Shown here one piece after another: positions 20,542 through 31,915 of a stretch of DNA of 64,000 nt (position 1 is the first letter of the stretch; each line of letters begins with the position of its first letter). Under the pieces are notes generated by a model. It ran no database searches and had not been told where the DNA came from. It worked only from the letters and a program-made list of their open reading frames with translations. The position numbers and the translations under genes were made by a program. The DNA is taken from NCBI GenBank assembly GCA_039583875.1, contig CM077153.1:111472568-111536567 (forward strand), read 5' to 3'. Source of the DNA: Platanthera guangdongensis. Its lineage: Eukaryota > Streptophyta > Magnoliopsida > Asparagales > Orchidaceae.

Positions 20542-21293
20542 CTATTGCCCATTTAATCTGCCAGAATGCTCCGGTTTATCCATCACACTTTTCAAAGGTT
20601 GATTAGTGACAACTTGAATCGAGTGCGCTTGGAAATACGGACGGAGTCTGCGAGCTGACATGACTAGCGCCAAGGCTAACTTCTCCAAAATCGGGTACCG
20701 TGTCTCGACACTATTCAGAATATGGCTGACATAGTAGATTGGGAACTGTTTCCTGCTTTCTTCCCGAAGAAGAACGGAGCTGACAGCCTTAGGGCCAACC
20801 CCTAAGTACAAGAAAAGCATCTCCCCCGGCCGAGGACTCTGAAGCATAGGTGTTGAGGTCAGCTGCTTCTTCAGCTGCTCAAAGGCCTGGGAACATTCTT
20901 CTGTCCACTCGAACTTGGATGCTCCTCGAAGAGTTTTAAAGAAAGGATCACTCCTATCTCCAACCCGAGAGAGGAACCTTGCAAGACCTGCTAGCCACCC
21001 CCCTAACTGCTGAACTTCCTTAGGTGAACGAGGGGTAGGCATATCAAGAATGGCTTTCACTTTATCTGGATTGGGGGCAAGTCCTTCTGGAGTAAGGAGA
21101 TGACCAAGGAACTTCCCCTTACTCGCTCCAACGGTGCACTTCAACGGGTTGAGCTTCATTTTGTATCTACGCAGAGTTGCGAACGTCTCTGCTAGATCTT
21201 GCAAATGCAGCGAAAACGACTTGCTCTTAATCAAGAGGTCTACTACATACACTTCTAGGTTTCTCCCCTTCTAATGCTTAAACACACGGTCCA
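20542..21293 (-). pseudogene. RT thumb and first RNase H of element B
   Basis: Continues RT after a frameshift near 21260-21290. The polymerase active-site motif, normally Y-V-D-D, reads YVVDLLIKS, so one catalytic aspartate is lost. It then shows LNPLKCTVGASKGKFLGHLLT, the thumb/connection part and the retroviral-type RNase H region (LYLGVGPKAVSSVLL, YPILEKLALALVMSARRLRPYF). Reverse transcriptase copies element RNA to DNA. The change plus frameshifts means this copy cannot do so. Confidence 0.88.
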
Positions 21294-22440
21294 TCATACG
21301 TTGATAAGTTGCTCCACCATTTTAAGCCCAAAGGGCATCACTAGGTAGCAATAGCAACCATCATTGGTAATAAACGACGTATGAGAAACGTCAGGTTTAT
21401 GCATTCTTATCTGGTGATAACCAGAAAACGCATCTAAAAAACTCATGCAAGAGTACCCTACCGCGGAATCAATTAAAGAATCTATCTGAGGCAAGGGGTA
21501 ACAATCTTTGGGGCATGCTTTATTAAGTTTGGTAAAATCTACACACATGCGCCATTTCCCACCTGGTTTTTTAACCATTACAACATTAGATATCCAGGTT
21601 GGGTATTGAAGTTCTCTAATGAAATTGGCCTTGAGGAGCTTCGCGACCTCCTCCCTTATTGGCTCAGCAAGCTTTGTTGCTATATCTCTCTTCTTTTGTT
21701 GCACAGGCTTGCAGCTGGGATCAACACTCAGGTGGTGGCATGCAACATCTGGATCCACTCCTGGCATGTCTTCTGCTGACAAGGCAAAGACATCCAAGTT
21801 TCTTAACAGGCAGGAGATTAGCTCGGCCTTTTGATCTTCAGGCAGCTCCGAGTTGATGGAGAGCTTCCTCTCCTCCCCCTCAGTAATGGGGACTCCTTGC
21901 GTCACCTGGGCAGGTTCCAGGTGAGCTCCTCTATCAGCAGCAGCTTCTGAATTTGGAGAGGCTTCTGCAGCTGCTGCTGGAGCAAGGGAAGGACTAGCAT
22001 CAACCAAGTTGACAGTGTGAACGTAGCACTCCATTGCTCTCCTTGAGTCACTCCTGACCCGGCACATCCGTCCATCTGCGAAGAACTTGATTGCAAGGTG
22101 GTAAGTTGAAACCACCACTTGATACATGTTCAATAGAGGTCTGCAGAAGATGGCATGATAGCTACTGGGAGCGTCAACCACTATGAATTGCACTTGCTTA
22201 TTTGCCCCTCCAAGCTTCACGAGCAGGATGACGCTACCCTCAACTTCTTTTCTTTCTCCTGAGAAGCCATAGAGCGGCCCCTCGGTGGAAAGCAGAGACT
22301 TTCCAGTGTTCAGGGCCTCAAAAGTACACTTGAGAAGCAAGTTGACTGAGCTTCCGGTGTCAACTAGAATTCTATCCACTATAAAATCCCCAATCACAGC
22401 CTTGATCACTACTGCATCATCGAACGGATTCGCTGTTTGG
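21294..22440 (-). pseudogene. protease and RT N-terminus of element B
   Basis: The aspartic protease has the catalytic ILVDTGSSVNLL near 22360 and the flap-side YGFSGERKEVEGSVIL. A linker rich in Ala follows, then RT fingers and palm with WISNVVMVKKPGGKWRMCVDF, FLDAFSGYHQI and YLVMPFGLK. Protease would cut the Gag-Pol chain. The frame is open for about 380 codons and ends in a frameshift just after MPFGLK. The upstream part of the same open stretch (22676-22440) is out of frame with gag and is probably not translated as shown. Confidence 0.88.
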
Positions 22441-24191
22441 GGGTAGATCAGCTGGGCCAAAGGTGATGACCTCACTTGGAGTAGCAACAGAAGAGGAAGA
22501 GGCCACCTCTGCTTGAGTGACCCTAGAGATTGAAGATTTCCGAGTAGACTCGGTTCCTGCTCTACCATGGATAAAGAAGAGGCATCCCAGAACCCCTTCA
22601 TCATCTGCGTCGAAGCACTCAACCAGGACGTTGATCGGCCCCAGATGGCCTTCATCCTCGACCTCCATGCATTCATGGTAAGCTTCAGCCACTTCTTTGC
22701 CTTTGGAGGTGGATGGATTTGAAAAAGAATCCTTCTTGGTCAAGTCAATCTTGCCCTCGGCAAGCAGATTATCTATCAGCTTGCGAAGGGCCTTGCAATT
22801 CTCGGTCAAGTGGCCCTTCTCTTTGTGGAACTGGTAGTAGTGCGCATTGTTCCTAGGCCTCCACACTCTCTAAGGCTCTTGCTTCTTTTCTTCCGATCTC
22901 TTTTGCAATATCTGGATGACTTCGTCAAGGTCCAGATCTGCAATTTCCTCCATGGGGTTTGTATCACATCGGCTTGGAGTAGGCAAGGCTGCTTGCTGGA
23001 GGATAGGAAGTGCTTGCAACGGAATGGCGGGAGTGGCGGCCAACGGCAGTCTCTGCTCCTGAAACTGTTGATGGCCAAGGAAAGGTTTCTTATGGCGGAA
23101 ATTCCGGCCTCTTTGAGAAGGAGGTTGGAAGTCTGGGCGAGGGGGCTTGCTGTGAGAAGAAGAAGCGGAGGCATCCCTTCCTTCAGCGTTAGTTGTCAGG
23201 GATGAAACATAAGTAGGATTGGCGTTCTCACCTTCTATGAAGCGGTTCACCATGGCGATCAGCTCTTGGTAAGTCTCAGGTGCCTTGGTTATTGCTTTAA
23301 ACTTCAGGGGGCCTTCCTGGAGGCCATGGAACAAGACAACCTCTTAGTAATCGGGGTTCACATTCCTTACCCCTTGGATCTCTTTTTGAAAGCGATCAAC
23401 GAATCGCGCCACTGATTCGTTGTCCCTTTGTTTGATTTCAAAGAGAGCGGCTGGTCCATCCTTCCTCTTTCTTGAGGTAGCAAACCTCAGCAACAACTCG
23501 TTGCGAAGCTCAGCGAAAGAAGAGATTGTGCCCGAAGGCAGCTCATAGAACCACTCTCTCGCCTGTCCTTCGAGAGTGGTTACCAAGAGTTTACACTTGA
23601 TGGCTTCAGAGAGGCATCTCAGAGCAACTGCCCCTTCAAACGCTTGGAGGTGGGAGACTGGATCAGTCTCCCCCAAATAGAAGGGAAGGTGAGGCTCCCG
23701 AAGTTGTTCGGAGCCGACTCCCATCGGATTCGATAAACGAAGGGAGACGGAGTCTCGAACTTAGCAGGGTAGAAGGGGCGGACTGAAGCTGGGGAGTCCA
23801 CGGGCTCGGCGGACTGGAGGACAGCAAAATGGAGCTGGCGGGCAGGAGTGCCCCTGGCAGCTTCTCTGAAGAAATTCCTGAAAGCAAACTGCTCCTCCTG
23901 AGGGCGCAGAGGGGCGGCAGACTGGGCAGGATTCCGAGGAGTGGCTGGCGATTGCTGAAGCGGAGTTTGGCGAGCTGGAGTTTGGCGGACTGGCGAGTCC
24001 GCTGGTTCTGCTGCGGCCTGAGGAGCAAGCTGCTGGGTTAGTACAAGCAGGGCTTGGCTGATCGTGTCGAGACGCTGGTCAGTCTGCCTGCGGGACTGCT
24101 CGGCCTCAAAGCGAGCTTGCTCGATTGCATCCCAGAGAGAGTCCTCCGAAGAACTGGAGCAGAACGAAGAGCGGGCTCTGCGGTCTAACAT
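22417..24191 (-). pseudogene. gag of element B
   Basis: Start ATG at 24191 (MLDRRARSSFCSSSSED), 52 bp after the LTR. Order: coiled coil (EQSRRQTDQRLDTISQALLVL), Pro/Gln-rich linker, RNFFREAARGTPARQL, capsid core with REWFYELPSGTISSFAELRN and VARFVDRFQKEIQG, then a basic Pro-rich part and a knuckle-like YYQFHKEKGHLTENC in which the first Cys is Tyr. A frameshift lies near 23700 and stops are near 23344 and 22868. Gag would form the particle. Homologous gags occur in D and, more distantly, in A, C and E. Confidence 0.88.
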
Positions 24192-24243
24192 TTCTGTCCG
24201 CTGAATTCGAAATGACACTCGAATCTGAAGGTCGCGTGTTAAC
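24192..24243 (-). other. leader and unusual primer-site region of element B
   Basis: Read on the - strand after the LTR end GCATCAACA: GTTAACACGCGACCTTCAGA, then TTCGAGTGTC and the gag start. No TGG-type primer site is present. The block equals that of the other Tat-like elements here. Confidence 0.7.
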
Positions 24244-25010
24244 TGTTGATGCACGAAAATACAAAGGGGGTCGAGCACCACCAGCTAACGGTTCGAGCAC
24301 AAGGGAAAAGAAAGGAAAGGAGAGACTGTGAGTAGCAATCTACTAAGCGAACGAGAGCAGGAAGAATAGCAGGGCCGTGAGACACGACAACAACAGACTT
24401 CGCCCGTCGCGGCCTGAATGCCTCTCTTGTGACGGGCTTTTCCTTGATTGAAGAAAGGTTCGGTTACAAGTGAACGAAAAAGGAAGACAAGAGCAGAGCA
24501 AGGAGGAGTCCGCATGGCACAAGATTCGAGTCCGCAGCCTTTAACAAGTAGGCTCCTGTGCACGAGTCAGCGTACCTTGGGTGCACCACCTCCCCTCTAT
24601 TTATAGGATGGGGGGCCTGCCCAAACGGGCATGGTTAAAATAACCGACTGCCCGTGGTACAGGATACCGGGCAGCGGTGACGGGAAGCAAAAAGAAAGAA
24701 CACGCCAGTCCGCGCAGGAGGGGCGGACTGGGCTCGTGGGCTGGTGCTTCCATCTGCTACTGCTAGGTGCGATCCTGCTGGAGGACGGTGGCCTGGGCGA
24801 ACGGGACACTACGTCCGCCTACGTAGAGAATCCAGAGATCTCAAAGCATGGCGGACTGGCGAACAGAGAATTGAGCTCGCCGTTGGGGGATCATCCTTGG
24901 TGGCCGATTACCGCGGCGTTGCCGGACTGGGAGGACTACCTAACTGAGTCCGCGAATATTGAAAGGGGGTCTTGGCATCTTGTAGGATGTTGCGGACTGA
25001 GGGGTTAACA
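24244..25010 (-). repeat. 5' LTR of element B
   Basis: 767 bp, same length as the 3' LTR at 11781-12547 and alike throughout by eye. On the - strand it starts TGTTAACCCC and ends GTGCATCAACA. The TATAAATAG box on the - strand is at about 24597-24604. Confidence 0.93.
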
Positions 25011-26410
25011 AGGCCGCCAGCCAGAAACGCTTGGTTCTACTTCTCCAGCACGCGCGACCTTTCAGGTCGCCAAGCCCAGGCCGCCCAGCTGAGGAGGCAA
25101 GCCGTCCCATTCTATAGGCGAACTTCAGCAGAATGCGCGACCTTCCTCCGTAGTCTGCCTGGTCACCGAACACTTAGAAGCAGTTAACCTCTTCTTCCAA
25201 TAGTTGTGAACTTCAGCAGATATGCCGACCTGTCTCCTCAGTCATCCAGGTCGCCCCGATCGACAAGCGCGGACACCAACACCGTGCGCACTCAGCTTAT
25301 CAGCGGCGGACTCAGCGGATACTTCTTGCCGCCCGCCATTCAACATCCTCCAGCACCCGCTTCCTGAAGCGGGCGGATATCACTCAGCTCGCACACTTGG
25401 CACGTACTCGCTCAACTCAGCTGGGGCGAACTCATTGCGCATTCCGCCACTCAGCTTCTAACACCCGCTTCCTAGTAGCGGGTGGGTAGTCCCTCAGCTC
25501 GCACAATCTTGGCGCGGGCTCGATCAGTAAAACAGGAGCGGACTTCTCTCAGTCCGCCAGATTCAGGAGCGGATTTCTCTCAGTCCGCCAAAAGCAGGGG
25601 CGGACTCGTCCAACTCCTCCATCAGCAGAACCTGTTCCAGAAGCAAGACCCTGTTCGCGCGGCCTGTTGCGGACTAGGCGAACCCCGTTCTCTACTCGCA
25701 CAAGTTACCATCTCACCGGGGGTAACGTCACCAAAGGCCGTTACCTCCTCGGGCCAATAAATTTACCCCCATGCCTCACATTCAGGAGGCAGCATCACAC
25801 GCTCAAGACTCTCACTCTATAGTACAGCGGACGACAAGTTCGAGTCATCAGCCCCGGCGGACTCCTTTTTCCAGTCCGCATTCTCTCATCCCTTAGTCGC
25901 GCGGCCTGACTCTTCAGTCTACACGAGCTACCTTCTGGCACTCTCTTTCCTTAGTCAACAGCTTCCCTCAGTGTACCCTTTCTTTGCTTTCTTATAAAGG
26001 TGTAATACAAGCTGTAATACTCGATATTAATAAAAGGAAAGACCGTCTCAAGAGTGGCATTTAAGTCACGGCGGGCGACGTCTGCTGTTGCCTCTGCTAG
26101 CGGCCCCCTCTCTCTTCTCCTCAGCTCAACTCTCTCGGCATCAGCCTGCAAGCACAACCGTCATAGTAATAGTCTGCACGACAGCTTTGGATCAACCTTC
26201 CTAACCAACTCCGCATTAGGATCAACACCCTTCTCTCCTCTATCCCTGTAACTCTTGAGCAAGCGTTTGCTCCACTCTCGAGCACTCAGAAGCTTTCTCC
26301 GCTCCTCTATCTCCACAGCCATCAACCTCTTCACCTTGCCTGTGAGACTGAACCCGTTAGCTGCTGGTGCCCGCGACAACCTTCTCCCTCTCTGTGTCCC
26401 TGCATCAACA
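25011..26410 (+). repeat. 5' LTR of element A2, right part
   Basis: Continues the A-type LTR interrupted at 11780. AGGCCGCCAGCCAGAAACGC aligns with 8843 onward in A1. It ends at TGCATCAACA 26401-26410. It contains extra AGTCCGCC-rich direct repeats near 25550-25610 compared with A1. Confidence 0.85.
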
Positions 26411-26460
26411 GTTAACACGAGACATTCAGATCCGAACAGACGGTGACACCGAGAATCAGC
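26411..26460 (+). other. A2 leader, before the insertion of C
   Basis: GTTAACACGAGACATTCAGA followed by TCCGAACAGACGGTGACACC, matching the A1 leader. It is cut at 26460 by element C and resumes at 56210 with TCAGCCATGAC at the gag start. Confidence 0.85.
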
Positions 26461-27203
26461 TGTTGATGCACGAAAACGGAAAGGGAGTCGAGCACCACCT
26501 GCTAACGGTTCGAGCACCGGGGGAAGGAAGGGAAAAGAGGAGACTGTTGAATAGTCTGTTACTAGCAGTTATAGTTGAGGGACAGAAAGAGAGGCCGCTG
26601 GCAGCAGAAACAGTAGAGTTCGCCCGCTGCGGCTTAAATGCCACTCCTGCGATGACCTTTCCTTTTATTAAAAGTGAAGCGGTTACAAGAAGGAGAAAAA
26701 AGGTGAAGCCGGCCGGACAGCAAGCCGCAAAGCACTAGACTTGAGACAGCAGCTTTTAACAAGCGAGCTCTGGGATACAAGTCAGCGTGCTTTGGGGAGT
26801 GGACCCTCCCCCTATTTATTGGCTCAGGGGCCTGCCCAAATGGGCAGGGCTAAAGTTACCGGCTGCCCGGGGTACAGGAGAACCAGTCAGAGGTGAGGGG
26901 AAGCAAATGAGCAAAAATGGATAAAGGAGGTAAAATACACGGCCTGGCGGATTCCTCCTCACGAGCAGATGGTATGGGCCCTAGGCCTTGATTTGAGCAG
27001 GGATGGTGCAGACAGCGGCCTGATATGGAGACCGCCCGGCTTCTCTGATAACCAGCCGACTTGACATGCGTGGTGGATAGAAGACACAGGCCGCTTGGTC
27101 TCTGATGACCGGCCGACTTGACATGCTTCGCGTCGAGAAGGACCAGGCCACCTGATCTTGAAAGCTGTGCAAAATGGTCATGGATTTCTGGCTTAACATA
27201 ACA
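26461..27203 (-). repeat. 3' LTR of element C
   Basis: On the + strand TGTTGATGCACG to GGCTTAACATAACA. The - strand promoter box appears as TATTTATTGG near 26813-26820. Its partner is at 55471-56209. Confidence 0.92.
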
Positions 27204-27247
27204 TAATTCCTGCACATTTTTATGTTTTTGAAAAACTTCGAAAATGT
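27204..27247 (-). promoter_or_regulatory. PPT and adjoining hairpin of element C
   Basis: On the - strand TGCAGGAATTA precedes the LTR, a diverged form of the TGCGGGGATTA tract. The hairpin at 27214-27247 has arms ACATTTTTATGTTTTT and AAAAACTTCGAAAATGT. Confidence 0.82.
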
Positions 27248-27291
27248 AGAACTAAGCCGGAGACCGCGACTGCCTTTAATGCATCTTCATC

Positions 27292-27299
27292 TATAAAAT
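27292..27299 (+). promoter_or_regulatory. TATA box of antisense gene 1 (element C)
   Basis: CTATAAAATCCC lies 106 bp before ATG 27398. Element E has the same box 100 bp before its gene 1. Confidence 0.7.
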
Positions 27300-27397
27300 C
27301 CCTTGACCCTTGTCATTCTTCAAGAGTTCGCCAAATCACGGGTTGATACTCGACACTACCGGTCAAAGATTTCCAAGCGGACGCGGCTTTCCGCAAA

Positions 27398-29594
27398 ATG
27401 GATGTCATGTCGTCGTTGTTAGACCGTGATAAGAAATCAGCTGAGAAGAAAAAGTGCCGGAGCCGAAAACCAGATTACTCTGACCGACAACCTGTGGAGA
27501 AGGTTGAGAAGCTGATTACTCCAGAGGCTTCTAGATCTAAAAAGAGGTCGACGCAGACCGTAGGCGAATCTTTGCAGGCCCCGACCAATCCTGAAGCGGT
27601 TTCGAAGGCTGCGACCAATGCTGAAGTGGTTTCGAAAGCTGCGACAAATCCTGAAGAGGTTTCGAAGACTGCGACCAATCCTGAAGCAGTTTCGAATGCT
27701 ACGACCAATCCTGAAGCGTTTCGAAGGCTGCGACAAATCCTAAAGAGGTTTCAAAGGCTGCGACCAATCCTGAAGCTGTTTCGACGGCTGCTCCACCACA
27801 AACAGGGACTGCCAAATCCATTGAGATAACTTACTCTCCATCGGGTGAGCCACTCTTAAGGATAGCTGAAATGGAGGAGAAAAGTGTTGAATCTGGCAAG
27901 CCATGTGAATTGGTGACCACTGTCGACCTAGTCGTGGTTGACAACAACGAGCCGGAGAAGACGCTGGAGGCCGCGCGGTCTTTGGCTGAAAAGAACAAGC
28001 AGACAAAAATGGTAGTCGGCTCCTTGAAACGGTAGAGGAAAAGGAGTGAGACCCTCGAAGAAAGGATGAGGAGGAAAGCGCGGAAGATGCAGGACGAAAA
28101 CCAGAAAGTTTTCGTAAAGACCGGAGCGGGTAGTGTTCAACATAGGCCGCGTGAGAAAGAGATACCCGAGAGTCCGTCCACACCAGATTCCAAACCGAAC
28201 GAGCCGGAGAATGTATCCGCAGTTATCGAGATGATTAGTGACATACTCAGGTGCATGGAGACTTTACAGTAGCAGGATAAGTTGTTGACGACCCCAGCGG
28301 CTTCTGAAGAGGTCGACCGCCGCGATGTCGAAGTCACTGGGGAGAAGCTTAGCGGGCCGGCCTCCGCGGTTTCTGAAGGGACTGAAAAATTGAAACTTCG
28401 AGAGAAGATGGAGGAGATGAAGAAGCTTATCGCTGGGAAACCAGTGGCGACCGCACTTCCTCTTTTGCAAGGTAAACATGGGGAAGTTAAGCGAACTATA
28501 AAATTCTACAAGTCGCGGTCAAGGAAGAAGGGGGCGAACACAATTTTAAATCTACCGGCTAGCTTTTTCCTGACCACGGATCAACTGAAAAATCGAGCTA
28601 AAGAAGTCGAGCGGCTATGGAAAGAAAAGCTAAAGCAGATAGATCCCGAACGATTGAGGCGACCAGTGTTTAGATACCATACAGCGGCCATTGAAGTTGA
28701 TAAAAACCAAACCGACGGTCTTATCCTACTGATTTTCTTATAATAAGGTCGCAATTATCCGACTGAACCTGACTGCGGTTTATCTTTTGCAGGTGAACTG
28801 GAGGCCGCGATGAAACCGGGCGACCTAACATCCTTATCGACCATGCTATCGCCGCCTCCGCCAAGTGTTCACGACGAAAGGATGGCCGAGTTCTATAAGG
28901 AGGTCAACACATTGCAGGAGGCTCTGAGGGCGCACTCTGAAACCCTGCAGATTAAGGGGAGGAACAGCGGGCTGCACAGGAGGCCGCTGAGAGAAGGATT
29001 CAGAAGTTGCAGACCACCTTGGTGCAAGAGACCACGAGGTTGCAGTCCACGCTGGAGTAAGAGACCACAAGGTTGCAGTCCGCACTGGAGGCCGCTGAGG
29101 GGAAGATAGCAGAAATGCAGACCATATTGGAGCAGGAGAGGGCAGCAAAACAAGATATGCAACCGCAGGTGTTGATGGTCGTACGGCTTGAGAGAGAGAG
29201 AGACAGGGGAGATTCACTGCTTTGAGCACGGAAAAGACCAATGTCCGTCAGCGGAGGCCGACAGAGATCAGCGGCCTGCAGCGGCGACTTCTGGAAAGTT
29301 GCCGCAAACAGACCGCCCGACTTCTGGTGAAACTTCAAACCATCCGAATGTCGCGGAGGTCGGGCAGGCCGCATCTTCTAGCGGGCTAGAAGCTCGGGCT
29401 CTTCAAATGGTTCCATTTGCTAGCGTGGAGTGCAACACCGCACGGGTTCACCATCCTCTGCATTCACTTAACCATCAGGTTAGCCAGGTGTACGCTATGT
29501 TGTACAAACCGGTGACCAGGTCGAGCAAATATGGACGGAGGGACAGGAGGGCGATAAGGCTGAGCCACTTGAGCGAGATAAGCTGCGCGAATAA
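27398..29594 (+). pseudogene. antisense gene 1 (coiled-coil protein), element C
   Basis: Starts ATG 27398 (MDVMSSLLDRDKKSAEKKK). An in-frame run of 10-residue repeats (ATNPEAVSKA type) fills 27580-27810. Then come the conserved parts shared with B, D, E and F: RSETLEERMRRKARKM, VQHRPREKEIPES, KLREKMEEMKKLIAGKP, FYKSRSRKKGAN and WKEKLKQIDPERLRRP, and, after about 28800, AMKPGDLTS and a coiled-coil part. The ending (HHPLHSLNHQVSQVYAM) reaches a stop near 29594. Breaks: a frameshift near 27715, stops near 28034 and 28270, and further damage near 28740 and 28960. Function unknown. Confidence 0.8.
27580..27810 (+). repeat. 30-bp coding minisatellite in gene 1 of C
   Basis: About seven units of GCGACCAATCCTGAAGCGGT followed by TTCGAAGGCT encode ATNPEAVSKA-type decapeptides. 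Element E has only one such unit (DPKAVSKTA), so the array expanded in C. A 1-nt change near 27715 shifts the frame within it. Confidence 0.9.
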
Positions 29595-29975
29595 ACTGAA
29601 CGTTGCAATATATTCTCCTACTGGATGCTGGACAATCTAGTCGCTGTAAACAATTATTGTATGCTTATTATTCTGCGAACTGTTTGCGGTTTATGCGGTC
29701 TGTATTTTATGATCACCATATATGTGCTTTGTTCCGAAATATCCAAGTACAGGAACGTAGCCCCGCGGTCTGGCGAACAGATCGCCGGCTTGAAAGTATG
29801 ATTTCCACATGCTCTTCCAAAAAAATATTCTAAGTGCAGGAACTTGGCCGCATGGACTGGCGAACTGAACTACGGTTTGACCGTGGTATTAATCTGTTTT
29901 CCCTGCAGGTTGAGGTCGTGTGGCTTGATGTCTAGCCGCGATTTGACGTTGATTACTGTACCTTCCCTAGAATTT

Positions 29976-29983
29976 TATAAATA
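29976..29983 (+). promoter_or_regulatory. TATA box of antisense gene 2 (element C)
   Basis: TTTTATAAATAGGGATGA lies 45 bp before ATG 30021. Confidence 0.7.
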
Positions 29984-30020
29984 GGGATGACTCTGTTGAT
30001 TACTTCACAAGCAAAACAAG

Positions 30021-31915
30021 ATGCGAGCTAATTCCAACTTGATGAGGTCTGACAAGGCTAGCGCGGTGAGGACCAATACAACTTCTGTATTTCACTCTGC
30101 AGACCACAAGGAATACCGGCTTACCCAAGCCGAGCTAGAGAACTTTGTGGAGAAGTACAAGCAGGGTAGCCCACTAGTTGCGCGGCTTTCGCTGTAGGAT
30201 GAGAGAATCAATACCTCCAACGCCAACCAAATCGACGTCCCCATCGATCATTTTGACTGGGGCTTCCACTTCCCGGTCCTGATGGAAGCCGTAGAAATTT
30301 TCGACCACTATGGTGTAGTCCCCGGACAACTGTCGCCGAACTCTGTAGATGCCACTTTCAGCTTTATCTGATACCTGAGGTCGGAGAGAGTTTGATTCTC
30401 CATGAAACTGTTCCGCGAGTGCTTCTCGGTGCGGTCTATCCCAGACTCTGGGACGAAGATCTTCTGGAGGCACCTCTACTTTGGCTATAGAGGATTGAAG
30501 ATCATCCACCTGACGAACAAAATCCCGAACTAGTGGGAGAGGTACCTCATCTTTGAGGGAAACCTAGGGCTGCTGCCCGTCAACCCGCAAATTCGGTACG
30601 AGGCTGCCTTCGGGAGCAGCAAGCTGGACGGCTTGGAGAAGGAAATGTACAACTTCTTCAAGGGTGAATGACTTGACGTGAATCTTACATTCCTGTATTA
30701 TCGTCCTTGGAAGGAATCGAGGCGGAGGACGGTAAGTTCCAAACCTACCGAACTGATTTGTTAGCCGCGCGGCCTATGAACTGACTTCTCACTTTGCCTT
30801 TGCAGCTACTGTGGCATTCCCACTCAACAAACCGCTGACGTGTGGCGGCTTGACGCTTACATAAAGAGAGAAGTGTGTCAGGCGGTCCAAGCCGCATCAG
30901 GCTGAGGAAGAAGAGGAGTCGGCCTCCTCCGACGAGTTCACGCTGCATGGAATGGGCAGCGGCCTGAAGGATGTCCGCGGCAACCCGACCATGTTGTGGA
31001 GTCCGGACGGCAACTCTGTGAAGGTATCCACCGCCCTCCCCTACTAGGAGAGGGAAAACGTAAGCCACCAAGCAACTGTTGTTGGCTCCGCACTGTACGA
31101 CAAGCGCAACTTGAAGGCGCTGCGCAGAGTTCCTGAAGATGACCTGCCGCGGTTAGCAGTGCAGGTCGGGACAAAGAGCTTTGTAACGAGCCACTTCATG
31201 GTCCTTTCCTACAAGCAACTAATGAAATACAAAAGCGGCCTGGAGCGGCAATTAGAAGAGAAAGAAGAAGAAATAAAACGACTGAAGGAGAAGGAATCGG
31301 TAAGTTATCACCAGATATTCGTGCGGTTAGAATTCTTAAACCGCCCGGTCTAACCTTTCACTTCTCTTGCAGGCAATGTATGATCCGGCCAACCAAGTCT
31401 TCCAAGACAACGTCTTCCCGCAGGTTGTCCAGGGGATAGATGGAGCGCTTAACTGCCTCCGAGACCTTGGCGGCTTAGCGGCCGAATTCAACCACTTTAT
31501 TTGCGCCGATATATACCCCACCTTGAAAAAGAAGGTGGCCGCTGTCTACAAAGCGATCAAAGGTAAAGACAAGGTCGGTGAAGATGAAGGTGAAGATGAG
31601 GAAGAAGACGCGGAAGGCGAAGCGGACGAGGACGATGAGAAAAGCCGAAGTGAGGGGGCTTCAACCGATACCGATGGCCAGGCTTCGGAGACCGCGCAGA
31701 CTGATGCCGCGTCTTCTGGCGGTTTGGGCGGCTCAATAACTAGCAGCAGTGGCTACTCTGAATCTCCAGTCAACATCGACGGTGGTGGTGAATCAAGTCC
31801 TCCTGCGGCTAAAAAACTCAAGCCGGCGATTAGGGAAATTTTACTTTTAACTTGTATTTTCAATTTTTTGGAAACCGGCGGTATGATTTTGGAAACCGGT
31901 GGTATGATTTTGTAA
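30021..31915 (+). pseudogene. antisense gene 2 (Transposase_28-like), element C
   Basis: Starts ATG 30021 (MRANSNLMRSDKASAVRT). The Transposase_28-like part shows DVPIDHFDWGFHFPVLMEAV, FDHYGVVPGQLSPN and SMKLFRECFSVRSI. Intron 1 is 30731-30805 (GTAAGT to TTGCAG) and intron 2 is 31300-31372 (GTAAGT to TTGCAG). Exon 2 is 494 nt, the same as in E. Exon 3 encodes an acidic tail ending in KKLKP; a missing base near 31828 hides the usual stop, so the frame runs on to 31915. Stops near 30196, 30369, 30393 and later disable exon 1. Confidence 0.85.

Larger units (their letters stand above)
11781..25010 (-). mobile_element. element B: Tat-lineage Ty3/gypsy with antisense genes
   Basis: Two LTRs of equal length (767 bp) bound a 13.2 kb element read on the - strand: 5' LTR 24244-25010, leader, gag, protease, RT, RNase H, second RNase H, integrase, spacer, then two genes on the + strand, PPT and 3' LTR 11781-12547. 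The flanks are AGTTC and AGGCC; the undisturbed site in A1 (8843-8847) is AGGTC, so each duplicated copy has changed by one base. It lies in the LTR of A2. All pol domains and both antisense genes are broken. Confidence 0.93.

Noticed and set aside
22440..22676. N-terminal 80 codons of the protease/RT open stretch of B as protein
   Set aside because: The overlapping gag frame carries the conserved sequence (HECMEVEDEGHLGPINVL), so this part is out of frame.
8430..26410. tandem LTR-gag-LTR-gag element made by recombination
   Set aside because: The A2 LTR begins in mid gag of A1 without a polypurine tract, which fits nested insertion better.
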